DNA of 64,000 nt. Origin: Pirellulaceae bacterium (GTDB lineage: Bacteria > Planctomycetota > Planctomycetia > Pirellulales > Pirellulaceae). Location: NCBI GenBank assembly GCA_026004795.1, contig BPJV01000001.1:310001-374000 (forward strand), written 5' to 3'. Below, piece after piece: positions 20,097 through 27,916 of this stretch. Under the pieces are notes generated by a model. That model had not been told where the DNA came from, searched no databases, and worked only from the letters and a program-made list of their open reading frames with translations. Both the position numbers and the translations under genes were made by a program. The number at the start of each line of letters is the position of its first letter. Position 1 is the stretch's first letter.

Positions 20097-20791
20097 ATGA
20101 GACGAGCGTTACCGACCGGGACATCCGTGCGTGCCTATGTTCGTCGCACGCCGTTGTCACGCAACCTGGTGAGCGCTATTGCCCCTGTCGTCGCGGTTCT
20201 GGTGCTTACCCTAACCGGGTGTTCGACGTTTCAAAATGGCTGGAACCTAGTGGGGCGGAGTACCGCATGGAACGACACGGTATTGGCGCTGAAGCATCGA
20301 TCGATGGCAGCCAAAGCTTGGCATCGACGCAAACATAGCTTCCACTGTGAGGCCTACCTCCGAGACTTCCGCAAGGGCTTCGAAGCCGGCTACATCGACG
20401 TTGCCAACGGTAGTGACGGATGTACCCCAGCCCACCCACCGCGGGAGTATTGGAGTTGGCAATATCAGTCGGCAGAGGGGCAAGCCAGGGGCATCGGCAT
20501 GGATGGCCGGCTACCCCCATGGCGCTCGTGCCGCCGAAGAGGATGGCGCTAACCATTGGGTGCAGGTGCCATTGTCGCCTGAATTGCAGGCCCAATACCA
20601 ACAGACGGGAGTGTTCGAGCATCAAGGTGCTTTGTACCCGATCCCGGAAGCCAACAACGCGCTGATGGTGCCCAATCCACTGGACGAGGACTACATTCCG
20701 CCGGGCGTTTTGCCTCCAGGGGGCTGAACTGGTACCTAATCCACCTCAAGCGACACCTGCTCCGGCTCAGCCGCTGTCGCCGCAACCTTAG
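20097..20791 (+). pseudogene. Lipoprotein of the exopolysaccharide locus, interrupted by two apparent +1 frameshifts
   Basis: The start at 20097 has GGGAG 7 nt upstream. The product has an export signal and lipobox LTGC (Cys42), then a soluble region with FRKGFEAGYIDVANG and CTPAHPPREYW. The first frame goes out of register near the GGGG run at about 20486-20490 and would stop at 20552. The next frame continues naturally with AWMAGYPHGARAAEEDG to TGA 20727. Just before that, the GGGGG run (20719-20723) offers a second shift into a Pro-rich tail ending at TAG 20791. Removing one G at each run gives one continuous protein of about 230 residues. The family appears to be a planctomycete-specific EPS-locus lipoprotein; its function is unknown. 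Sequencing error is a real alternative to a true pseudogene. Confidence 0.75.
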
Positions 20792-20862
20792 GGTGTGCCC
20801 AACCGTCTTAACGTCCGCATACTCCGAACAAACCCCTGGAACTGAGAATAGGCGTCGTAGCC

Positions 20863-22242
20863 ATGAACGAACGGATGCAAACCATGGTTCAATCGAATGC
20901 TCGCAGTTGTAATTTCACGGGACTTCACACGATGGCTGTCGTCGCCTTGAGCGTGCTCAGCCTGACCGGGTGTACGGCGCTAACCCAACCGATCAACGGA
21001 ATTCCAGCGCATCGATTACCCCGGCAATTCTTCGAGGAAGAAAAGAACAACTTGGTGCCGATCGACATCAGCCTGCTAGCGCAGGAAGAACCGCGACAAT
21101 ACCTGGTTGGGCCTGGCGATATTCTCGGCATCACGGTCGACCGAATTCTCCCCTATGCGGAGCCCGATACGATTCCCGAGCTGCCGCCGGTGCATTTTCC
21201 AGAAGCCAACAGCGATCTGCCGCCATCGACAGGATTTCCGATCACTGTTCTGGAGGATGGGACGATCTCGCTGCCACTGCTTCGCCCCATCAACGTCAAT
21301 GGCCTGACGCTCGACCAGATCCGCGACAAGATCCGCCTGGCCTACTTGGATGCGAGGATTCTTCGAGAGGACGAAGGGCGGAAAATCAGTCCGGTGGTCA
21401 CGTTGATCAAAAAGCGCCAAGTCAATGTCATCGTAATCCGCCAAGACCAGCAGCAGAATCAAGTCAACCTGCAAGGGGTCCAGGCCGGAATGACAGGACG
21501 TTTGGGAGTCGATTACAGTGCTAAAGGTCAGCTCATCAAGCTCGATGCTTACAAGAATGATATCTTGAATGCATTGATGGAGTCCGGTGGATTGCCCGGT
21601 GTTACGGCCAAGAACGAAGTGAAGATCCTTCGCTCCAATCGTGCCGACAAGGAAGCTCGGCTGCGCTTCCTAGAGAACTATGCGGAGATAGTCAGGAATC
21701 ATCAAGATCCGTGCAGCTGTCCTCCTCCGCTGCCAGAAGATCCCACGGTGCTTCGAATCCCCCTCCGCCTGCCTCTTGGTGTCGTTCCCAACATCAACCC
21801 GGAAGACGTCATTCTTCGGGAAGGAGATATCGTCTTGATCGAAAGTCGTGATACCGAATTCTTCTTCACGGGTGGTTTACTTCCAGGCGGTCAGTGGCCC
21901 TTGCCACGCGATTACGACCTTGATGTTTTAGGGGCAATGGCCATGGCGGGTTACGGTGTGGGCAATCCGGCCAGGACGGGAGGGTCAGGACTTGCCGGTA
22001 TCGCCGGTGCCTCTCAAGTCGTGCCACCAGGCCGGCTCTATCTTCTGCGTCGTACTCCTTGCAAAGGTCAAATCGCCATCGAAGTGGACTTGGTGCGAGC
22101 GATGAACGATCCACGATACCGTCCAATCGTTCAACCCGGAGACACCTTGATCCTTCAATACAAACCTTGCGAAGAAGTTCTGAACTTTGGCATCGGTACC
22201 TTCTTCACCTACGGGATTCGCGAACTATTCCGCGGAAATTAA
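20863..22242 (+). CDS. wza: Polysaccharide export lipoprotein, Wza family
   Basis: 459 residues. Lipoprotein signal with lipobox LTGC (Cys37). A Poly_export domain (about 78-180: YLVGPGDILGITVDRI, then ITVLEDGTISLPLL) is followed by SLBB-like soluble-ligand-binding regions. The C-terminus (FGIGTFFTYGIRELF) could form the outer-membrane helix. Wza multimers form the outer-membrane exit pore for polysaccharide and act with the Wzc-type kinase encoded at 13586. The gene follows the frameshifted lipoprotein on the same strand. An internal ATG at residue 24 is a less likely start, since the lipobox would then be close to the N-terminus. Confidence 0.92.
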   Translation: MNERMQTMVQSNARSCNFTGLHTMAVVALSVLSLTGCTALTQPINGIPAHRLPRQFFEEEKNNLVPIDISLLAQEEPRQYLVGPGDILGITVDRILPYAEPDTIPELPPVHFPEANSDLPPSTGFPITVLEDGTISLPLLRPINVNGLTLDQIRDKIRLAYLDARILREDEGRKISPVVTLIKKRQVNVIVIRQDQQQNQVNLQGVQAGMTGRLGVDYSAKGQLIKLDAYKNDILNALMESGGLPGVTAKNEVKILRSNRADKEARLRFLENYAEIVRNHQDPCSCPPPLPEDPTVLRIPLRLPLGVVPNINPEDVILREGDIVLIESRDTEFFFTGGLLPGGQWPLPRDYDLDVLGAMAMAGYGVGNPARTGGSGLAGIAGASQVVPPGRLYLLRRTPCKGQIAIEVDLVRAMNDPRYRPIVQPGDTLILQYKPCEEVLNFGIGTFFTYGIRELFRGN

Positions 22243-22636
22243 ACCGTTGAAACCAATGTCTCTGACCGAGAGAGCGGCTTCCGCGTGATCGACGCAGGAC
22301 TACATCGACCGCCGCCATCGGTCGGCAATCAAACCGCCGTCCACTCACTGCCCAGCAGGCGGACGGCGGCGGAGTTCGGCCAGGAAGTCACGTTGCGGTC
22401 GACTGACGCCCCGTGTTGATACCGGGTGGTCCTCCCATTCTCGACAAACAGCGAGGACGCATTGGCGTTGAGCGTGTTGCGGCAGATTCCGCCATGCCCT
22501 CTGGCCGTTACAGAGCCCGAACCATCCACATCACTTCGACCGGCGTTTGGCAACCTTAGCGACCATGCCAAACGCAGACCATCACCCCGGCAGTGATGTG
22601 AGACCGCCGTAGAGAAAGTTCGTGGCCCTCCACCTC
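22243..22636. other. Convergent spacer with a GC-rich hairpin
   Basis: Between convergent wza and the TPR gene. A 9-bp perfect stem (CCGCCGTCC at 22334-22342 with GGACGGCGG at 22361-22369, 18-nt loop) may end transcription from one or both sides, but no T-run follows on either strand. No supported gene lies here. Confidence 0.45.
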
Positions 22637-24418
22637 TCACTGCCCCAATTCCAGCAGCTCGCGTTGCCGCCGGGCCAGTTCGTGCTCTCCTAACGCTTCG
22701 TAGGCCTTCGCGAGACTGGGACGAACATCGGCACGCAATTCTGGGACTTGCAAGGCGATTTCCAAATCGGCGATGGCATCGGCGTATCGTCCAACATGCA
22801 AATAGATCTGTCCCCTAGTCTCACGCAGATAGGGATGATTGGGGAGCATACGCACTGCGGCTTCGGCCAAACGCAGGGCTCGATCGTAATCCGGCATGTC
22901 ACTGTGACTGATCGCGTGCGCTAAATTGTTCAATACGCCCGGCAGATTGGGATTGTTCTTGGCGGCGATCTCCAAGTGCTGGAGTGCTTGATCGACACTG
23001 CCTTGGTTCAACGCGATGGTGCCGAGAATAAAGTGGGCTGCGTCCGGTGCAACGCCTTGCACGATGGCTTCGCGCAACGTCTTCAATTCCTCATTCTCTG
23101 AATTGGCAGCGCGCAGACACGCAGTGCTGATCGCCTCGATGAGCAAAGGATTATTCGGATCGATGGCCATCGCTTGACGCAACAACTCCAGCCCAGTAAT
23201 CAACGCCTGAGGCGAGTCGTCTCGCGCCATCTTCCGCTGCGCTTGCAGGACAATCGCTTCGGTGAGATAACTCTTCAGTGCCTGTACCTCTTGCGGATCG
23301 GTAGCGACTAGCAAGCCGTCGTTAATGACCTTGACCGCATCTGGCTCGCGCTCAAGAAGGAACAACATGGCGACATACTGACGACGCGCCTCAAAGTCAT
23401 GGGGATTGGCCTGAATGCGCTCGCGCAACAGACGTTCCAACTTTTGTCCCCGTTTCTTGGCCTGTTCGATCAAGCCCAGTTGTTTTTCCAGAAAAGTCAC
23501 CAAATACGCGGTATCCGCGTCGATGTCCGCAATCGGCTGCAGCGTTGCATAGGCGGCCCTATAGTCCCCGGCCAGATTCAGGATCCGCCCCAATAGCTGA
23601 CGCGGACGCGGATCATCGGGCGCATTTTTCATGGCGATGGTCAGCCACCGATAAGCTTCCTTTTTCTGCTCATCCGTCCAGGAAGCTACGTTCGTTCCAT
23701 CTCCCACTTGCTGCACCAACCACATGGCGGCAGGCAAGGATCTATCGGCGGTGGCCAACTCCGCCATCATTTGCTTGGCCGCCTCCAAATTCCCCGCTTC
23801 GAACTCCACCAGCGCTCGCTGGAACGCATGCTCGGACGATTCAGGATTCAGCCACATCAGGGCATCGGCCGCCAGTCTTGCACGATCCATCTGCCCGTTG
23901 GCTAACGCATCGGCCAAGATTCGGCGATAACGAATGGCCTCCGTCCCAGCGGACACTCGCGCACCGGAGAATGAGATCGCAAGCAAGCCAAGGACAGCCA
24001 CCAGGGCCGGGAGCGCGGCAAGCATCGGCAAGTAAGGCCGGGATAACAACCACCGCCAAGCTGCTGTCGCCATCCAGATCAACCACCATACAGGATTGGC
24101 AATGGTCGCCGCCGATGGCCACGTACGCACTACTACCTGCCCGTCGTGCTGAGCAGTGGCATAGTCGGTACCACGGAACCGAAATATGGCCCTACAGCTG
24201 CTGCCTATCTTGGCCAGCTGCTTGTTCAGTATTTTCCCGAAACGCCAGTGCGCCCACCAGGCGCGCAACCGCTTAAAGGGTCGGCCCAAGGAATCGCTGA
24301 GCCTTGTTAATACCTTGCTTTTTCTCTTTCTACGCGAACGCCGCCGCCCGTCATGACGGGTATTCGATTCCTGTTGGTGCGACGAAGGTGCCAACGTGTT
24401 ATTCTCCTGGTGACGCAT
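22637..24418 (-). CDS. Membrane-anchored TPR protein of the exosortase/exopolysaccharide locus
   Basis: 593 residues. The first 95 residues are basic and soluble. Membrane segments follow at about 105-120 and 127-150 (PYLPMLAALPALVAVLGLLAISF), after which the rest is helical TPR-type repeats (for example DALMWLNPESSEHAFQRAL, DQALQHLEIAAKNNPNLPGV, ADAIADLEIALQVPELRAD). Such proteins commonly scaffold envelope assembly machines. The start codon overlaps the end of the exosortase-like gene by 20 bp, so the two are translationally coupled. That suggests a shared role in protein sorting or polysaccharide secretion. No enzymatic motif is visible. Confidence 0.75.
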   Translation of the reverse strand: MRHQENNTLAPSSHQQESNTRHDGRRRSRRKRKSKVLTRLSDSLGRPFKRLRAWWAHWRFGKILNKQLAKIGSSCRAIFRFRGTDYATAQHDGQVVVRTWPSAATIANPVWWLIWMATAAWRWLLSRPYLPMLAALPALVAVLGLLAISFSGARVSAGTEAIRYRRILADALANGQMDRARLAADALMWLNPESSEHAFQRALVEFEAGNLEAAKQMMAELATADRSLPAAMWLVQQVGDGTNVASWTDEQKKEAYRWLTIAMKNAPDDPRPRQLLGRILNLAGDYRAAYATLQPIADIDADTAYLVTFLEKQLGLIEQAKKRGQKLERLLRERIQANPHDFEARRQYVAMLFLLEREPDAVKVINDGLLVATDPQEVQALKSYLTEAIVLQAQRKMARDDSPQALITGLELLRQAMAIDPNNPLLIEAISTACLRAANSENEELKTLREAIVQGVAPDAAHFILGTIALNQGSVDQALQHLEIAAKNNPNLPGVLNNLAHAISHSDMPDYDRALRLAEAAVRMLPNHPYLRETRGQIYLHVGRYADAIADLEIALQVPELRADVRPSLAKAYEALGEHELARRQRELLELGQ

Positions 24419-25949
24419 CGGATGGTTGCCCCGGTTCGATGAGGCTCTTCATTACAGCTGTAAACTCCGCTACGACCGTGTCAATTACCTCGGGCGTGGG
24501 AGAGCGGTTGAAGCGAGTAAACGATTGGATCATGTGGCACGCCCCCTCCACCGGCTCTGCTACCAACGTTCCGGCTTGCGGATCGAATCCCGTATAGCAA
24601 AGGAGGCCATGCTCATTATTCCGAGATAACCGCGCCACGACAAACGATGCTTCGACCCGTTTACCCTCGATTTGCTGCACCATTTTGTTTTGCTCAGCAA
24701 TCGACCATCCTTGCGCAACGTATAAACTGGGGAGCGAAAACCAACGATCAGGCCTGAGCGTCACCCCGATTTGAGTTACGCGATTGGGAAAGAACGCTGT
24801 CCATACCATGGCTTCTTGTCCCCAGCGGCGCTGCAGAGGAGAAACCAGGTGGCGATAGTCCACCGCCTGCGAGCGAGTCCCCCACACGGCAGCAAGGAGT
24901 TCCGTATCAGGTGACCAGGACGGAGACTGAGCAAGTGATTGGAAGGCGCCCACAGCCGACGAAATACGCGGCAGCTGAACAATGCCCACCAAAACGGCCA
25001 CCAGGAAGCAGCCGGGAATGAACCACCTTGGCGCTCCTTTGGCCGGCTCGCCAGCCCCGCTCAGTTTCCCTTTCGAGGAATGCCCGCGCACGCCGTGCAA
25101 CCACCAATTCCAGGCGTAGACGATTAAGTTGGCCTGGCGCGAATCCCCCGGACCATCCGGAATGGGAGCCAACAATCCACGCAATCCTCGTTCCGCACTC
25201 AAGAAAAGAAGGTAGACCACAGGGATGCTGAGCAGCGTCGTCAAACGGGGATCCATCGTTTGCCCGGCAGGATTGCTATTTACCAAAGTCGTGCCGATAT
25301 GAAACAGAAGGCACACCCCCCAACCCAACGCCACATTCCCACATTGGACTACCCAAGAGCGCCGCCAGATCGCGGAATGAATCAGCGCCACACCAACAAA
25401 AACAGGCCACCCCAAAGGACCGACCAGGAGGTCATCCCAGTAAACACGGTGGCTGGTCAGCAATAGGGCTTCATCAAAAGCGACGTGTGGAACTTCCAAC
25501 CATCGAAGTGCGGCAACAGTCGTGGAGCGGATCGTGGCAGTCGTCCAATGGTTCAACTGCTCGAACACGACCAGCGGCGGACGAAGCAAGGCAAGCAACA
25601 TCCCCGCCATATACGATAACTTATGCTCTTCACGAAACTCCCTTTGGGAGCAGAAAAAACTGGCGAGAGTCAGCAAGAATCCCACACCCGCTAGCCAAAG
25701 TGAAGATGCGAGCACAGCGCCTGCGGAAATCATCAAACCGCCAACGAGTAGTCCACGACTCCCAAGGGTCTCCGGCAGCTCCACGTGGCGATTCCACCGC
25801 CAAGCGAGCAGGCCTAGAGTGGCCACCGCCAATAGAGGTACGACCAATTGATAGGCGGGATTCTCCAAGAGGCTTAGCAGGTACGCGAGAAACATCGGAG
25901 CCTGCACTACCCAGACCACTGGCCAGAAGAGAAGGCGAGGAATAGCCAT
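24399..25949 (-). CDS. Exosortase-like membrane protein (XrtU-like) with EpsI-like C-terminal domain
   Basis: 516 residues. Roughly eight to ten membrane helices lie in residues 5-350, followed by a soluble C-terminal domain (about 350-500) resembling the EpsI/DUF3485 domain fused to many exosortases (TLRPDRWFSLPSLYVAQGW). In exosortases a Cys in a CSG-R motif, then Arg and His, form the active site. At the equivalent place here I read YWDDLLVGPLG (170-180), which has no Cys, and the later helix has LLFHIGTTL with His217. Cleavage activity is therefore doubtful from the sequence. Start 25949 has AAGGA close upstream. The next gene upstream encodes a PEP-CTERM protein, the expected substrate class. 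The XrtU assignment is inference. Confidence 0.65.
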   Translation of the reverse strand: MAIPRLLFWPVVWVVQAPMFLAYLLSLLENPAYQLVVPLLAVATLGLLAWRWNRHVELPETLGSRGLLVGGLMISAGAVLASSLWLAGVGFLLTLASFFCSQREFREEHKLSYMAGMLLALLRPPLVVFEQLNHWTTATIRSTTVAALRWLEVPHVAFDEALLLTSHRVYWDDLLVGPLGWPVFVGVALIHSAIWRRSWVVQCGNVALGWGVCLLFHIGTTLVNSNPAGQTMDPRLTTLLSIPVVYLLFLSAERGLRGLLAPIPDGPGDSRQANLIVYAWNWWLHGVRGHSSKGKLSGAGEPAKGAPRWFIPGCFLVAVLVGIVQLPRISSAVGAFQSLAQSPSWSPDTELLAAVWGTRSQAVDYRHLVSPLQRRWGQEAMVWTAFFPNRVTQIGVTLRPDRWFSLPSLYVAQGWSIAEQNKMVQQIEGKRVEASFVVARLSRNNEHGLLCYTGFDPQAGTLVAEPVEGACHMIQSFTRFNRSPTPEVIDTVVAEFTAVMKSLIEPGQPSDASPGE

Positions 25950-26471
25950 GAATTCCTTGATGCGGTTGGTGAAAATCTAAGACAAGCTTAGCGCAAGAGC
26001 ATTTGGGACGAAGAGCCCTGATGCGTGGTGGGCATCCCGACCACTGCATTCCATCATGTCATGGCGACTCACAAATCGCCAACATCACCGTACCCCTTTC
26101 CTGCTCAATGCTACCATGTCCTTTTCGGAAATGACAGTTGTAGGACCTGGGATACAATTAGCTTCTTCCGTGGCCCGCCTGGATTACGCCATCAATTGCT
26201 CTGCGTAGCTGCTTTAACGTCAATAACGAAAAGGTGGAGAAGCGGAACGACCTATGAGCACGTGGAATCTATCCAACGCCATCGACGGTCCGCTCGTTCC
26301 ACGGTCTTAGCTACTCGACGAGAAGACACTTCTCAGTCCCAAGTGCCATCGGTTGGTTGCCTATGAGGCAATCGGCACGTGCTCTAAATTGAGCAACCGT
26401 TGCTCCAGCCACCTCGAGGGTCACGTGGCGCGACCAACCAGAGTGATCCATGCTTCTCTGCTACCTGCATC
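25950..26471. other. Spacer of about 520 bp between the PEP-CTERM terminator and the exosortase-like gene
   Basis: No supported gene. Because a strong terminator ends the PEP-CTERM transcript at 26472-26505, the exosortase-like gene needs its own promoter within this stretch. I could not assign boxes with confidence. Confidence 0.5.
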
Positions 26472-26505
26472 AAAAAGAGCGAGTGTCCGATCGGACACTC
26501 GCTCT
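26472..26505 (-). terminator. Rho-independent terminator of the PEP-CTERM gene
   Basis: A perfect 15-bp inverted repeat (30-nt palindrome, 26476-26505) is followed on the minus strand by five T residues (complement of A 26472-26476). It begins 43 bp after the PEP-CTERM stop codon. Confidence 0.88.
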
Positions 26506-26548
26506 GTGTAATCTTCAGGCTAGCCGGATGGGCAACTTAAGCTGATCG

Positions 26549-27145
26549 CTATGTTTCCGAGCGTCTCCGACGCCAGCAAACCACGCCGGTAAGCAATCCC
26601 AAACAGGCCAGCGAACTTGGCTCTGGGACTGCCGTCACACTCCCCGAATACTGGGCACCGCCATTCGCCAAGTCGGTTAAGACCGCAGAGGAAGAGGGGA
26701 TGAAGGCAAAAGCATTCAAGTTGGCTTGATTGATCGTTGCGCCGAGCCCAACGACGTCGGCATTAATAGAGAACACTAAGTTCCCCAACATGTCTCCACC
26801 AAGGTTGAGCGTGACATTCAACGAATCCGTAGTGTTCGTTCCAACTAGGTTCAGAGTGCCGCCCGTGATCGTGATAGTGGCCCCCGCACTGTTGCTGAGC
26901 AACCCAGAACCAATCGGAGTGATTGCGCTCGATGTACCTCCATCAACGACGGAGAATGCACCAGCGATGGTTACGAAGGGCGATAATGTTGAGGGGGCGG
27001 CCCCTCCACCAAAAACGCCGGAACCTGCAGTTCCCAGAGTCTTTTCCGTTATTTGCCCAATGAACGAAACTGTCGCAGCGGACGCTACGATCTGTACCGA
27101 CATTGCCAGAATTAATCCGGCGATTCCCACGCTTAACCGTTTCAT
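26549..27145 (-). CDS. PEP-CTERM sorting domain protein
   Basis: 198 residues. A signal peptide (MKRLSVGIAGLILAMSVQ, cleavage near ASA-AT) leads to a Gly/Ser/Thr/Asn-rich, Lys-poor secreted body with no recognisable enzyme motif. The C-terminus is a textbook PEP-CTERM tripartite signal at residues 173-198: VPEP, a hydrophobic stretch, then WRRRR. The expected fate is export, recognition by an exosortase and anchoring or release at the cell surface, often together with exopolysaccharide. The exosortase-like gene lies directly downstream. A GGAG box precedes the chosen start; the frame extends to 27199 without benefit. It has its own promoter and terminator, so it is a single-gene transcript. 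Confidence 0.88.
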   Translation of the reverse strand: MKRLSVGIAGLILAMSVQIVASAATVSFIGQITEKTLGTAGSGVFGGGAAPSTLSPFVTIAGAFSVVDGGTSSAITPIGSGLLSNSAGATITITGGTLNLVGTNTTDSLNVTLNLGGDMLGNLVFSINADVVGLGATINQANLNAFAFIPSSSAVLTDLANGGAQYSGSVTAVPEPSSLACLGLLTGVVCWRRRRSET

Positions 27146-27229
27146 GAAGTCTTCTCCGAGCGAATCTTTGAGGGCTAACCTGAGGGGCGCAGCAGCCAAC
27201 GGTTGCTCACTGCACCTGACACGAGCGTC

Positions 27230-27258
27230 ATTATGAACGGCCCCGATAACAAAGTCAA
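27230..27258 (-). promoter_or_regulatory. Sigma-70-type promoter of the PEP-CTERM gene
   Basis: On the minus strand TTGACT (27258-27253) and CATAAT (27235-27230) are separated by exactly 17 bp. Each matches 5 of 6 consensus positions. The predicted start of transcription near 27223 leaves an untranslated leader of about 78 nt before the ATG at 27145. Confidence 0.6.
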
Positions 27259-27916
27259 CGAAATTGTTCCATTTTTCCTACACGCTACGACGCACCCCCA
27301 GATCGTCGGTTCTTGCCCCCTAGCATTCACCATTGGCCGATTTTGATTTAGGAGCGAATCCCTGAAACAATCCACTCGCTGCGAACACCCCCTTTGGGGT
27401 TGTAAGCCTAGCAAATATGGGGGGTATCGGTCGCGTGGGCTTTCTTCCCAATTCGTCCTGGCCGCCGTTGCCTTTGCTTTCTCCACTATCCCTACAGCCG
27501 GTGGGAGCCGGATTGGTGCGCGTTTGCAAAGAGCCACAGGAAATCGCTGAGGATGTACGGCATCAACGCGCGGCCCTGTCGCGACGAACTGGTGTTGACG
27601 GCAGTTGGGAACGTGGAACCGCGAAGAGGGCGAAGGGACTAGAATGATAGGCGATCCGGAGGTATGCGGAGTTGACGAAATGCCGGCTCGGGCGACCAGC
27701 GAAAGCTTAGTGGCCTGCAGGCGCAGGAACGCCGCCGCACTGGATGCCCGCTGCCTTGCAGGGCTGTAACTGCCAACCTGGCGTGCCGACGAGGCTCTCC
27801 CATCCTTCCTGCGATCCCATGATTGCTCACGTCGCAACAAGAACGACGCGACAGCATCGATTTCCCCGCTGGTTTCCCTCCACTTTCAAGCCTCCCCAAC
27901 CTCGAGGTACTCTCCA
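27259..27916. other. Spacer of about 650 bp upstream of the WD40/cytochrome gene
   Basis: Divergent promoter region between the PEP-CTERM gene and the plus-strand gene at 27917. Overlapping minus-strand frames (27175-27840, 27639-27950) lack recognisable motifs and ribosome-binding sites, so I treat them as chance. I see no RNA gene. Confidence 0.5.

Noticed and set aside
27175-27840. 221-codon minus-strand frame upstream of the PEP-CTERM gene
   Set aside because: No motif or ribosome-binding site, and the PEP-CTERM promoter falls inside it.
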